Assembly: GCF_024437745.1 (NCBI RefSeq)
Contig: NZ_JANFNY010000025.1
Coordinates: 1-61,818 of the forward strand
Reading direction: 5' to 3'
Length of the DNA: 61,818 bases
DNA from: Roseomonas sp. GC11
Lineage (GTDB): Bacteria; Pseudomonadota; Alphaproteobacteria; Acetobacterales; Acetobacteraceae
The notes under the pieces are model-generated. The model saw only the letters and a program-made list of their open reading frames with translations. It made no database searches and was not told the DNA's origin. This document shows, piece by piece, positions 52,897 through 61,818 of the stretch (within the stretch, counting starts at the first letter, position 1; each line of letters begins with the position of its first letter). Position numbers and translations under genes: made by a program.

Positions 52897-52925
52897 GCTG
52901 CCTTCTTCCTCTTTCCCTGATGCTT

Positions 52926-54305
52926 TCATGCCGCGAGGCGGCGCAGGGCGGCGCGGAACTCCGCCGCGATGGCGGCGGCGTGGATATGCCGCCCTTCCCG
53001 CACCACCACGCGGCCACCGGCCACCACCTGCGTCACCGGGTTGCCCTGGCCGCTGAAGACCCAGGCATCCAGCACTTCATTCTCCTCCCGCCCGAACAGC
53101 GCCGGGTGATCGGGGTCCAGCACCACGAGATCGGCGCGCTGCCCGGCGGCGATGCCGGCGATGGGGCGCCCGCTGGCCTGCGCCCCACCCGCCAGCGCCG
53201 CTTCGAGAAGATTGCGGCCGGGCCAGGGATTCGCATCCTCCGTCGCCACGGAGCGCTGGCGCAGGGCGAGGCGCTGGCTGGTCTCCAGCTGGCGCATTTC
53301 GTCACGCGGCGAGATGCCGACATGGCTATCCGTGCCGAAACCAAAACGCCCGCCCGCCGCGCGATAGGCCGGCAGGCCGAAAATACCATCCCCGAGCGAG
53401 GCCTCCGTGCTGGGGCAGAGCCCGGCCACGGCGCCACTGCGGGCGAGGCGCGCGGCCTCCTCCTCCGTCATGTGGGTGCAATGGATCAGGCACCAGCGCG
53501 CATCCAGCGGCAGGTTGTCCAGCAGCCATTGCACGGGGCGGGCGCCGGTGGCCTCCAGGCATTCCGCCACCTCGCGCAGCTGCTCGGCGGCGTGGATGTG
53601 GATGGGGCCGGCGAAACCGGACAGCGCGCGCAGCATCTCCGGCGTCACCGCGCGGAGCGAATGCGGGGCAAGGCCCAGCCCCGCCTGCGCATCGCCGGCG
53701 ATGGCGGCGCGGATGCCCTCGACGATGCGCCAGAAGCCGTCCAGGTCGTTGAGGAAGCGGCGCTGGCCCGGCACCGGGTCCTTCCCGAAGATTCCGCCGT
53801 GCCGGTAGAGGCTGGGCAGCAGGGTGATGCCGATGCCCGCGCGCCGTGCCGCCGCCAGATGGCGCAGTGCCATTTCCGCGCGGTCGGCATAGGGCGTGCC
53901 GTCCGGCTGGTGATGCAGGTAATGGAACTCGGCGATGCTGGTAAAACCCCATTCCAGGCATTCGGCGTAGAGCTGGGCGGCCACGGCCTCCGCATCCTCG
54001 GGCGAGAAGCGGCCGACGAAGCGATACATGGTGTGGCGCCAGGTCCAGAAGGAATCCGTGCCACCCTCGGCGGTGCGGGCCTCGGGCGGGGAGCGGCGCT
54101 CGGTCTGGCCCGCCATGGCGCGCTGGAAGGCGTGGGAATGCAGGTTGGGCAGGCCCGGCAGGGTGATGCCGGGCAGGCGCTCCGCCCCTTCCGCCGTGGC
54201 ACCCGGCTGCACGGCGGCGATGGCGCCGCTGGCCTCCACCGTGATCCGCACATCGCGCGCCCAGCCGCCGGGCAACAGGGCCAGGGGGGCGAAGAAGACG
54301 GTCAT
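52926..54305 (-). CDS. hutF: Formimidoylglutamate deiminase HutF
   Basis: HutF converts N-formimidoyl-L-glutamate to N-formyl-L-glutamate plus ammonia in histidine breakdown. ATG 54305, preceded by GGAGG, gives 459 residues. The amidohydrolase metal site LPNLHSHAFQRAMAG is followed by SFWTWRHTMYRF, a HutF hallmark, and by EFHYLHH, IHIHAAEQ and GFGTDSHVGISP. It is divergent from hutC-U-H-I, with a HutC-type operator between. Its presence shows the organism uses the N-formylglutamate branch. Confidence 0.94.
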   Translation of the reverse strand: MTVFFAPLALLPGGWARDVRITVEASGAIAAVQPGATAEGAERLPGITLPGLPNLHSHAFQRAMAGQTERRSPPEARTAEGGTDSFWTWRHTMYRFVGRFSPEDAEAVAAQLYAECLEWGFTSIAEFHYLHHQPDGTPYADRAEMALRHLAAARRAGIGITLLPSLYRHGGIFGKDPVPGQRRFLNDLDGFWRIVEGIRAAIAGDAQAGLGLAPHSLRAVTPEMLRALSGFAGPIHIHAAEQLREVAECLEATGARPVQWLLDNLPLDARWCLIHCTHMTEEEAARLARSGAVAGLCPSTEASLGDGIFGLPAYRAAGGRFGFGTDSHVGISPRDEMRQLETSQRLALRQRSVATEDANPWPGRNLLEAALAGGAQASGRPIAGIAAGQRADLVVLDPDHPALFGREENEVLDAWVFSGQGNPVTQVVAGGRVVVREGRHIHAAAIAAEFRAALRRLAA

Positions 54306-54356
54306 GGCGGGCCTCCTGCGGAATGGTGGCGGCATGCTGATCGCGGTTGACGAAAC

Positions 54357-54368
54357 TTGTCAAGACAA
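54357..54368 (+). promoter_or_regulatory. Probable HutC operator
   Basis: The perfect palindrome TTGTC-AA-GACAA lies in the 65-bp hutF-hutC gap, ending 2 bp before the hutC ATG. On the minus strand it includes TTGACA, a full consensus -35 for hutF, so repressor bound here would block hutF and hutC together. The -10 partners are weak on both strands. Confidence 0.6.
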
Positions 54369-54370
54369 CC

Positions 54371-55147
54371 ATGCTCAACCCCATGCCCAGCGACGACGCC
54401 CCTTCCCTGCCGCCCCCGCCGAGCCCGACTTTATTGCCCACGCCGAGCCCGGCGACGCCGCGCTACCAGCAGATCAAGGCCTTCATCCTGAGCCGTGTCG
54501 CCAGCGGTGAATGGGGCGCGGAGGACCGCGTTCCCTCCGAGAATGAACTGGTGAAGATGACCGGCGTCTCCCGCGTCACCGTCAACCGCGCGCTGCGGGA
54601 GCTGGCGGATGCGGGGCTGCTGGTGCGGGTGCAGGGGGTGGGCACCTTCGTCGCCGGGGCCAAGCCGCAATCCAGCATCCTCGAACTGCGCGACATCGCG
54701 GAGGAGATGACGGAGCGCGGCAGCCGGCATGACAGCCGCGTGCTGGCGCTGCACGCGACGCGTGCCGATGCGGCGCTGGCCATGGGCTTCGGCCTGCCCG
54801 AGGGCGCGGAACTCTTCCGCTGCCGCCTCGTGCATCGCGAGAACGGCACGCCCGTGCAGTTCGAGGACCGCTATGTGAACCCGGTGATCGCGCCGCGTTT
54901 CCTGGAGCAGGATTTCACGCGCATCACCCCCTATCGCTACCTCACCTCCTGCGCGCCGCCGGAGCGGGTGGAGCATGTGGTGGAAGCCACGCGCCCCGAG
55001 CCCGAGACCGCCGCCGCGCTGGACATCCCGCCTGACGAGCCCTGCCTGCTGATCCACCGCCGGACCTGGTCCTGGCGCGTGGTGGCGACACGGGCCTGGC
55101 TGACCCATCCCGGCTCGCGATACCGCCTCGGCGGCGCGCTGGACTGA
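54371..55147 (+). CDS. hutC: Histidine utilization repressor HutC (GntR family)
   Basis: ATG 54371 gives 258 residues. After a Pro-rich leader of about 35 residues comes the winged helix ([41 protein letters not shown]) and the UTRA domain, with [16 protein letters not shown] and [14 protein letters not shown]; the end [10 protein letters not shown] is diagnostic of HutC. HutC represses hut genes until urocanate binds. A TTG at 54347 is in frame but would cover the operator. It is followed by hutU after 19 bp. Confidence 0.93.
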   Translation: MLNPMPSDDAPSLPPPPSPTLLPTPSPATPRYQQIKAFILSRVASGEWGAEDRVPSENELVKMTGVSRVTVNRALRELADAGLLVRVQGVGTFVAGAKPQSSILELRDIAEEMTERGSRHDSRVLALHATRADAALAMGFGLPEGAELFRCRLVHRENGTPVQFEDRYVNPVIAPRFLEQDFTRITPYRYLTSCAPPERVEHVVEATRPEPETAAALDIPPDEPCLLIHRRTWSWRVVATRAWLTHPGSRYRLGGALD

Positions 55148-55166
55148 CACCGAAGGAGTGGCCTGC

Positions 55167-56849
<1,683 letters not shown>

Positions 56850-56851
56850 TC

Positions 56852-58363
56852 ATGGGCGGCCTGCTCCCCATCACCCCCGGCCAGGCGAGCCTGGCCGATC
56901 TGCGCGCCCTGGCCGAGGGCGCCACGCCCGCCCTGCCCGCCGGCTGGGAGGCGCCGCTGGAACGCGCCGTGGCGGCGCTCGCCGCGCGCATCGACAGTGG
57001 CGAGGCGCTCTATGGCGTCAACACCGGCTTCGGCAAGCTGGCGAGCCAGCGCATCGGGCGCGAGGATCTGGCGAAGCTGCAGCGCAACCTGCTGCGCAGC
57101 CATGCCGCCGGGGTGGGGCCTTTCCTGCCCGCGCCGGTGGTCCGGCTGATCGTGGCGCTGAAGGCGCTCTCCCTCGCGCGGGGCGCCTCGGCCGTGCGGC
57201 CGGTGGTGGTGGAGGCGCTGCTGGCGCTGCTGCGCGCCGGGGTGCTGCCGGCCATTCCGGCCAAGGGCTCGGTCGGCGCCTCGGGCGATCTGGCGCCGCT
57301 CGCGCATCTCTCCCTCGTGCTGATCGGCGAGGGCGAGGCCTTCCTGGGCGATGAGGTGCTATCGGGGGCGGAGGCGCTGAAGCGCGCCGGCCTCGCGCCG
57401 CTGGAGCTGGGCCCGAAGGAAGGGCTGGCGCTGCTCAACGGCACGCAGGTGTCCACCGCCCTCGCCCTCACCGGGCTGTTCGCGGCGGAGCGGCTGTGGC
57501 GCAGCGCCATCACCGCCGGCGCGCTCAGCGTCGATGCCGCGCGTGGCTCGGACACGCCCTTCGACCCGCGCATCCACGCGCTGCGCGGCCAGCCGGGGCA
57601 GATCGCCGCCGCCGCCGCGCTGCGCGGGCTGCTCGCCGGCAGCGCCATCCGCGACAGCCATCGCGAGGGCGACAGCCGCGTGCAGGACCCCTATTGCCTG
57701 CGCTGCCAGCCGCAGGTGATGGGCGCCTGCCTCGACCTGCTGCACAATGCCGCCGCGACGCTGCTGCGCGAGGCCAATGCCGTCACCGACAATCCGCTGG
57801 TGACGGAGGAGGGCGAGGTGCTCTCCGGCGGCAATTTCCACGCCGAGCCGGTGGCCTTCGCCGCCGATACGCTGGCCCTGGCGCTGGCCGAGATCGGCGC
57901 GCTGTCGGAACGCCGCATCGCCCTGCTGACGGACCCGGTGCTCTCCACCCTGCCCGCCTTCCTGGTGCGCGAGGGCGGGCTGAATTCCGGCTTCATGATC
58001 GCGCAGGTGACGGCGGCGGCGCTGGCCAGCGAGAACAAGTCGCTCGCCCATCCGCGCAGCGTGGACAGCCTGCCGACCAGCGCCAACCAGGAGGACCATG
58101 TCAGCATGGCCACCGGCGCGGCGCTGCGCCTGGCGGAGATGGCGGACAATGTCGCCGCCATCCTCGCCATCGAATTGCTGGAGGGCGCGCAGGGCGTGGA
58201 GTTCCACCGCCCCCTCGCCTCCTCCGCGCCGCTGGAGGCGGTGGTGCGCGCCATCCGCGCCGTCGCCGCGCCCTGGGAGGAGGACCGCCACATGGCGCCC
58301 GACATCGCCGCGGTGAAGCGGCTGGTCGAGCATGGCGCCTTCGACGGGGTGCCGCTGCCATGA
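56852..58363 (+). CDS. hutH: Histidine ammonia-lyase
   Basis: This 503-residue enzyme deaminates histidine to urocanate. The Ala-Ser-Gly triad that forms the MIO group is A143-S144-G145 in [42 protein letters not shown] and [15 protein letters not shown] are standard. It starts 2 bp after hutU and overlaps hutI as ATGA. Confidence 0.97.
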   Translation: MGGLLPITPGQASLADLRALAEGATPALPAGWEAPLERAVAALAARIDSGEALYGVNTGFGKLASQRIGREDLAKLQRNLLRSHAAGVGPFLPAPVVRLIVALKALSLARGASAVRPVVVEALLALLRAGVLPAIPAKGSVGASGDLAPLAHLSLVLIGEGEAFLGDEVLSGAEALKRAGLAPLELGPKEGLALLNGTQVSTALALTGLFAAERLWRSAITAGALSVDAARGSDTPFDPRIHALRGQPGQIAAAAALRGLLAGSAIRDSHREGDSRVQDPYCLRCQPQVMGACLDLLHNAAATLLREANAVTDNPLVTEEGEVLSGGNFHAEPVAFAADTLALALAEIGALSERRIALLTDPVLSTLPAFLVREGGLNSGFMIAQVTAAALASENKSLAHPRSVDSLPTSANQEDHVSMATGAALRLAEMADNVAAILAIELLEGAQGVEFHRPLASSAPLEAVVRAIRAVAAPWEEDRHMAPDIAAVKRLVEHGAFDGVPLP

Positions 58364-59556
58364 GCGGCTTCGACCATGTCTGGCTGGAGGCCAACCTCGC
58401 CACCATGGAGGGGGAGGGCCTCGGCGTCATCGAGGATGGCGCGCTGGCGGTGAAGGAGGGGCGCATCGCCTGGGTGGGGCCGCGCGCGGCCCTGCCCGCG
58501 CAGGACGCGCCGGTGACGCGCTGCGGCGGCGCCTGGATCCTGCCCGGGCTGATCGACTGCCACACCCATCTCGTCTTCGGCGGCAACCGCGCGGCGGAGT
58601 TCGAGCAGCGGCTGGCGGGCGCGACCTATGAGCAGATCGCCCGCGCGGGGGGCGGGATTTTTTCCAGCGTGCGCGCCACCCGCGCCGCCAGCGAGGAGGA
58701 ACTGCTCGCCGCCGCCACGCCGCGCCTGCAAGGGCTGATGGCCGAGGGCGTGACGACGGTGGAGATCAAGTCCGGCTATGGGCTGGACCTCGACTCCGAG
58801 CTGAAGATGCTGCGCGTCGCCCGCCGCCTGGGCGCGGAGCATCCGGTGGAGGTGGTGACGAGCCTGCTCGCCGCCCATGCCGTGCCGCCGGATTTCCCCG
58901 GCGGGGCGGAGGCCTATACCGATCTCGTGGCGGGGGAGATCCTGCCGCTGGCGGCCCGCGCCGGGCTGGCCGATGCGGTGGATGCCTTCTGCGAGCGCAT
59001 CGCCTTTTCCCCGGCGCAGACGGAGCGCGTCTTCGCCGCGGCGCGCGCCGCCGGGCTGCCGGTGAAGCTGCACGCCGACCAGTTGTCCGACCTGGGCGGC
59101 GCGGCGCTGGCGGCGCGCCACGGGGCGCTTTCGGCCGACCATCTGGAATATGCCAGCCCGGCCGGGCTGCGCGCCATGGCGGAGGCCGGCACGGTGGCCG
59201 TGCTGCTGCCCGGCGCCACCTATTTCCTGCGCGAGGCGAAGCACCCCGATATCGCCGCCATGCGCGCCGCCGGGGTGCGGATGGCGCTGTCCACCGACAT
59301 GAACCCCGGCTCCTCCCCGGCGCGGTCGCTGCTGCTGATGCTCAATCTCGGCTGCACCCTGTTCCGGCTGACGGTGGAGGAGGCGCTGCGCGGCGTCACC
59401 TGCCACGCGGCGGCGGCGCTGGGGCTGGCCGATCGCGGCGTGCTGCGCGCCGGGCTGCGGGCGGATTTCGCCCTCTATGGCATCGGCCGGCCGGCGGAGC
59501 TCTGCTACTGGCTGGGCGGCCATCCCTGCCTCGGCCGCGTGGTGGGCGGGCGGTGA
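58360..59556 (+). CDS. hutI: Imidazolonepropionase
   Basis: HutI opens the ring of imidazolonepropionate to give formimidoylglutamate. The protein is 398 residues from ATG 58360. Metal ligands H68 and H70 lie in [33 protein letters not shown] and [10 protein letters not shown] are all typical. It is translationally coupled on both sides (ATGA with hutH, GTGA with the next gene). Confidence 0.96.
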   Translation: MSGFDHVWLEANLATMEGEGLGVIEDGALAVKEGRIAWVGPRAALPAQDAPVTRCGGAWILPGLIDCHTHLVFGGNRAAEFEQRLAGATYEQIARAGGGIFSSVRATRAASEEELLAAATPRLQGLMAEGVTTVEIKSGYGLDLDSELKMLRVARRLGAEHPVEVVTSLLAAHAVPPDFPGGAEAYTDLVAGEILPLAARAGLADAVDAFCERIAFSPAQTERVFAAARAAGLPVKLHADQLSDLGGAALAARHGALSADHLEYASPAGLRAMAEAGTVAVLLPGATYFLREAKHPDIAAMRAAGVRMALSTDMNPGSSPARSLLLMLNLGCTLFRLTVEEALRGVTCHAAAALGLADRGVLRAGLRADFALYGIGRPAELCYWLGGHPCLGRVVGGR

Positions 59557-59954
59557 CGCCGGAGGCGCTGGCCGCGCTGATCCACCAGGGCCTGCCGCTG
59601 GCGGCGGAATGGGGCATCGAGGTGGTCTCGGCCGGGGCGGGGGCGGCGGTGCTGCGCCTGCCGCCGCGCGCCGCCCTGCTGCGCCCTGGCCCCACCGTCT
59701 CCGGCCCGGCGCTGATGGGCCTGGCCGATATCGCCATCTGGGCCGCCGCCATGGCCGATACGGAGGGCGAGCAGGACGCGCTGACCGGGACGCTGACGGC
59801 GAGCTTCCTGCGCCCCGCCGGCAGCGGCGCGGTGCTGGCCGAGGCACGGTTGGTGCGCCAGGGCCGGCGCACCCTCTATGCCGAGGTCTGGCTGCGGGCG
59901 GAGGGCAGCGCGCAGCCCTGCGCGCATGTCACCTCCACCTGGCTGCGGGTGTGA
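59553..59954 (+). CDS. PaaI-family hotdog thioesterase
   Basis: This 133-residue protein starts with GTG 59553, overlapping the hutI stop. The hotdog-fold segments are seen: [22 protein letters not shown] (the SGGxxxxLAD-like helix) and [35 protein letters not shown]. It should hydrolyse acyl-CoA thioesters; substrate is unknown. Its position at the end of the hut operon, where hutG often lies, has no obvious metabolic reason. Confidence 0.85.
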   Translation: MTPEALAALIHQGLPLAAEWGIEVVSAGAGAAVLRLPPRAALLRPGPTVSGPALMGLADIAIWAAAMADTEGEQDALTGTLTASFLRPAGSGAVLAEARLVRQGRRTLYAEVWLRAEGSAQPCAHVTSTWLRV

Positions 59955-60002
59955 GAGACGGCCTGAGAATCCCCCGCCCCCTCCCCCTCAGCGGATGGGT
60001 TT

Positions 60003-60060
60003 CCAAAGGCCTCAGGCTTTTGGTGGCCGCGCAGGTGACGAGAGGGGCGAGGCCCCTCTC
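60003..60060. repeat. Reduced copy of the nested-hairpin element
   Basis: CCAAAGGCCT/AGGCTTTTGG (60003-60023, one mismatch) and GAGAGGGGC/GCCCCTCTC (60040-60060) match, in reverse order, the second and first hairpins of the element at 21065-21200, including the flanking GGGTTT. It should end the hut operon transcript. The rest of the 525-bp gap up to pdhA contains no gene; an AT-rich island with an inverted repeat lies at 60330-60352. Confidence 0.7.
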
Positions 60061-60329
60061 AGGACTGCGGTTCGTCTTGGCACAGGGCCGCTGAGGGGCT
60101 GGTGGGGCGCCGCCGGGGGGGAATCCTGCGCAGAGGCATGGCGGTGGGGCCGGGCAGCTATGAAGAATGCCGCCTCACCGCTGCCCTGTGGTTATATCCG
60201 CAAAGATCCCAAAAAATGAGACGGCCCTGCATGCCGGTCATTGCTGGAAAAGCCTGCCGTCTGTCGCTTTCATTGCGCTGAACGTTCAGAAATCCTTGCG
60301 CTGTTGCGCCTCTTCAGGGTTTCCAACAG

Positions 60330-60352
60330 GTTTAACCGCATTTCGGTTAAAC
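60330..60352. promoter_or_regulatory. Inverted repeat upstream of pdhA
   Basis: A perfect 9-bp inverted repeat GTTTAACCG/CGGTTAAAC with a 5-nt loop sits in an AT-richer stretch 128 bp before pdhA. It is too AT-rich in its arms and lacks a T run to be a good terminator, so an operator for the pdh operon is the more likely reading. No clear -35/-10 pair was identified. Confidence 0.45.
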
Positions 60353-60479
60353 TTCATATTGCGTTGCAGCATCAGGTGCTTAGCCACGTCGTGAAGCTTG
60401 CAGTGGGCGCCAGAGCCACGTATTTGCGGGCTTGCGCCGCCGCCAATTCCGTGCGGGGCGGGCAGAATGGAGCAGCCGG

Positions 60480-61517
60480 ATGGTCCAAGGCGCCGAAGCG
60501 GGCACCACCAAGCGTCGCGGCAAGGCAAAGACCCCCCCGACCAATTCGGGCGGGCTGTCGCAGGAACAGATGCTGCAGGCCTACCGGGACATGCTGCTGA
60601 TCCGGCGCTTCGAGGAGAAGGCGGGGCAGCTCTATGGCATGGGCCTGATCGGCGGCTTCTGCCACCTCTATATCGGGCAGGAAGCGGTCGTCGTCGGCAT
60701 GCAGATGTGCCTGCTGCCGGGCGATCAGGTCATCACCTCCTACCGCGACCATGGCCACATGCTGGCCTGCGGCATGGAAGCCCGCGGCGTCATGGCCGAG
60801 CTCACGGGCCGCATCGGCGGCTACTCGAAGGGCAAGGGCGGTTCGATGCACATGTTCAGCCGCGAGAAGGGCTTCTTCGGCGGCCATGGCATCGTCGGCG
60901 CGCAGGTCAGCCTGGGCACGGGCCTCGCCTTCGCCAATGCCTATAGCGGCAATGGCAATGTCTGCCTGACCTATTATGGCGATGGCGCGGCCAACCAGGG
61001 CCAGGTCTTCGAGAGCTACAACCTCGCGGCGCTGCACAAGCTGCCGGTGGTCTACATCATCGAGAACAACAAGTACGGCATGGGCACGAGCGCCGACCGC
61101 GCCTCCGCGTCCAAGGACCGCTCGAAGGATGGCAGCCCCTGGGGCATCCCCGGCGAGCAGGTGGACGGCATGGATGTCGAGGCGGTGAAGGCCGCCGGCG
61201 AGCGCGCCGTGGCCCACTGCCGCGAGGGGAAGGGCCCCTACATCCTCGAGATGCAGACCTACCGCTATCGCGGCCACTCCATGTCCGACCCGGCGAAGTA
61301 CCGCACGCGGGAGGAGGTGCAGAAGATGCGCGAGCAGCATGACTGCATCGAGACCGCCCGCAAGAAGCTGCTGGAGGGTGGCCTGCCGGAGGACGATCTC
61401 AAGAAGGTCGATGACGAGGTCAAGCGCATCGTCGCCGATTCCGCCGAATTCGCGCAGACCTCGCCCGAGCCTGACGAGAGCGAGCTGTGGACCGACGTGC
61501 TGCTGGAGGCCCGCTGA
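60480..61517 (+). CDS. pdhA: Pyruvate dehydrogenase E1 component, alpha subunit
   Basis: This 345-residue subunit binds thiamine diphosphate and decarboxylates pyruvate. MLLIRRFEEKAGQLYGMGLI, GGFCHLYIGQEAVVVG, the TPP motif GDGAANQGQVFESYNLAAL to ENNKYGMGTS, and the phosphorylation-loop-like YRYRGHSMSDPAKYRT are typical of alphaproteobacterial and mitochondrial E1 alpha. A Lys/Thr-rich N-terminus of about 28 residues precedes the domain. pdhB follows after 3 bp. Confidence 0.96.
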   Translation: MVQGAEAGTTKRRGKAKTPPTNSGGLSQEQMLQAYRDMLLIRRFEEKAGQLYGMGLIGGFCHLYIGQEAVVVGMQMCLLPGDQVITSYRDHGHMLACGMEARGVMAELTGRIGGYSKGKGGSMHMFSREKGFFGGHGIVGAQVSLGTGLAFANAYSGNGNVCLTYYGDGAANQGQVFESYNLAALHKLPVVYIIENNKYGMGTSADRASASKDRSKDGSPWGIPGEQVDGMDVEAVKAAGERAVAHCREGKGPYILEMQTYRYRGHSMSDPAKYRTREEVQKMREQHDCIETARKKLLEGGLPEDDLKKVDDEVKRIVADSAEFAQTSPEPDESELWTDVLLEAR

Positions 61518-61520
61518 ACC

Positions 61521-61818
61521 ATGGGTGCCACGATCCTGATGCCCGCCCTCTCCCCCACCATGACCGAGGGGAAGCTGTCGCGCTGGCTGAAGAAGGAAGG
61601 GGACGCGGTCAAGGCCGGTGAGATCATCGCCGAGATCGAGACCGACAAGGCGACCATGGAGGTCGAGGCGGTCGACGAGGGCACGCTGACGCGCATCCTC
61701 ATCGCCGAGGGCACCGAGAATGTCGCGGTGAATTCCGTCATCGCCGAGCTCGATGGCGGCGAGGGCGGGGCCACCGCCGCGCCCGCCGCCCCGGCCGTGC
61801 CGGAGGCCAGGGCTGAGG
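61521..61818 (+). CDS. pdhB: Pyruvate dehydrogenase E1 beta subunit with N-terminal lipoyl domain, cut by the window edge
   Basis: The first 99 residues are visible: a lipoyl domain (1-80) with the lipoylated lysine K43 in [13 protein letters not shown], then the beginning of an Ala/Pro-rich linker. In alphaproteobacteria pdhA is usually followed by a PdhB carrying just such a lipoyl domain, so E1 beta is the best call. E2 (dihydrolipoamide acetyltransferase) has a nearly identical domain and cannot be excluded from this fragment alone. Confidence 0.78.
   Translation, partial: MGATILMPALSPTMTEGKLSRWLKKEGDAVKAGEIIAEIETDKATMEVEAVDEGTLTRILIAEGTENVAVNSVIAELDGGEGGATAAPAAPAVPEARAE

Noticed and set aside
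54347-54370. Upstream TTG start for hutC
   Set aside because: It would place the palindromic operator inside the coding region, and the encoded residues are not HutC-like; the ATG at 54371 is preferred.

Overview
The window is about 62 kb of very GC-rich DNA with tightly packed genes, ATGA/GTGA stop-start overlaps, frequent GTG starts and a strongly GC-ending codon pattern. The gene set (single-cysteine DksA, PdhA followed by a lipoyl-bearing subunit, rpmF-plsX-fabH, a HutF-type histidine pathway, a C-P lyase operon) points to an alphaproteobacterium. A Roseomonas-like member of the Acetobacteraceae is the best guess; this is inferred from protein style, not from a marker gene. No tRNA, rRNA, CRISPR array or insertion sequence was seen.

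Layout. 1-8.6 kb: C-P lyase (phosphonate) locus. A second, cut-off PhnM-like gene and phnF run leftwards; phnGHIJKLM and a 2H-phosphoesterase gene run rightwards; phnN faces them. 8.6-16.5 kb: gamma-glutamyltransferase-like protein, AI-2E-type permease, tartronate semialdehyde reductase, an XRE regulator and an ADP-forming acyl-CoA synthetase/GNAT fusion. 16.7-22.8 kb: tkt-gap-pgk (central carbon metabolism) and an aldehyde dehydrogenase. 22.9-28 kb: CBS/CorC membrane protein, a glycosyltransferase-like membrane protein that has lost its catalytic motifs, a YegD-like Hsp70 and a small coiled-coil protein. 28-38.2 kb: a seven-gene leftward operon of a peptide-type ABC importer plus three hydrolases (two M20, one MlrC), with a divergent histone-deacetylase-like amidohydrolase. 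38.3-47.3 kb: comM, small membrane and secreted proteins, fusA, dksA, fabH, plsX, rpmF. 47.4-54.3 kb: GntR regulator with divergent chrA, msrA, a serine hydrolase and an M19 dipeptidase. 52.9-60 kb: histidine utilization (hutF divergent from hutC-U-H-I and a thioesterase). 60.5 kb to the end: pdhA and the start of pdhB.

How they work together. The phn genes encode the complete core machinery for splitting C-P bonds, but no phosphonate importer and no PhnP are present here; the 2H phosphoesterase is a candidate for the PhnP step. The 28-37 kb operon looks like uptake and hydrolysis of amide or N-acylated/carbamoylated compounds. The hut genes take histidine to N-formylglutamate; the last step (HutG) must be elsewhere. 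Three GntR regulators of HutC type each have a TTGTC/GTCT-like inverted repeat in their own divergent promoter region.

The most unusual feature is non-coding. Seven copies of a composite hairpin element occur in the window, every one between convergent genes, and they account for seven of its ten convergent junctions. One copy has been read into the 3' end of a gene. A second family of nested hairpins, and two places where a stop-codon region has been tandemly repeated, add to this.
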